6,017 nt of DNA. It comes from CALAED01 sp937891035 (GTDB lineage Bacteria; Actinomycetota; Actinomycetes; Streptosporangiales; Streptosporangiaceae). A model generated the notes under the pieces. That model had not been told where the DNA came from and searched no databases. It worked only from the letters and a program-made list of their open reading frames with translations. This document shows positions 5,940-6,017 of this stretch, piece by piece. The translations under genes were made by a program, and so were the position numbers. How positions within the stretch are numbered: position 1 is the first letter of the stretch; each line of letters opens with the position of its first letter. The stretch spans positions 1-6,017 of the forward strand of contig DASQSZ010000100.1 in assembly GCA_035642125.1 (NCBI GenBank). Reading direction: 5' to 3'.

Positions 5940-5977
5940 GGCGGCCCCAGGGCGTTCCCCTCTCCCCTGGGGCCGCC
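5940..5977 (+). terminator. Terminator of the GH31-GH28 operon
   Basis: GGCGGCCCCAGGG (5940-5952) pairs perfectly with CCCTGGGGCCGCC (5965-5977), a 13-bp stem with a 12-base loop, starting 12 bases after the GH28 stop. A short T-rich patch (TTTCATT, 5983-5989) follows. The symmetric stem could also stop a convergent transcript from the right. Confidence 0.82.
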
Positions 5978-6017
5978 ACGCGTTTCATTCGGTTCGATCA
6001 GGCGTCCTGTGGCGGGG

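Noticed and set aside
1..6017. CRISPR arrays, tRNA/rRNA genes, insertion sequences, phage genes or attachment sites
   Set aside because: No regularly spaced direct repeats, cloverleaf-like sequences, transposase or integrase motifs or terminal inverted repeats were seen on either strand.

Overview
The window looks like chromosomal DNA from a high-GC actinomycete. The coding regions are strongly GC-rich with G/C-dominated third codon positions. The left edge carries a helix-turn-helix/DUF5753 regulator coupled to a DUF397 protein, a gene pair expanded almost exclusively in filamentous and related actinobacteria. I cannot fix the genus from the sequence; Streptomycetales, Streptosporangiales or similar would all fit.

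Layout, left to right. (1) 1-606, + strand: the C-terminal part of an XRE/DUF5753 regulator whose stop overlaps the start of a 61-residue DUF397 protein (ATGA). (2) 644-672: a perfect 11-bp hairpin between two convergent genes, a likely shared terminator. (3) 681-1376, - strand: a complete sulfotransferase-fold protein (Sulfotransfer_4 type). (4) 1377-1869: a 493-base divergent intergenic region. Its left two thirds are GC-rich with little recognisable; its right end (about 1720-1801) is unusually AT-rich and packed with dyads around a plausible promoter, including two LacI-type operators. (5) 1870-5928, + strand: a two-gene unit with an 18-base gap, encoding a secreted family 31 glycoside hydrolase (Sec signal peptide, 862 aa) and a secreted family 28 polygalacturonase-like hydrolase (Tat signal peptide, 483 aa). 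(6) 5940-5977: a perfect 13-bp hairpin, the likely terminator of that unit. The last 40 bases may hold the tail of a convergent gene, but this is not demonstrable.

How it fits together: the GH31-GH28 pair reads as a small extracellular carbohydrate-degradation operon. The GH28 fold points to galacturonate-containing pectic material, and the GH31 would remove an alpha-linked sugar from the same or a related glycan. A LacI-family repressor (not in this window) probably controls it. The regulator/DUF397 pair and the sulfotransferase show no sequence link to this operon. I found no phage, IS, CRISPR, tRNA or rRNA feature. The region is mostly ordinary; the best second-look targets are the stacked operator region and the unassigned substrate of the GH31/GH28 pair.
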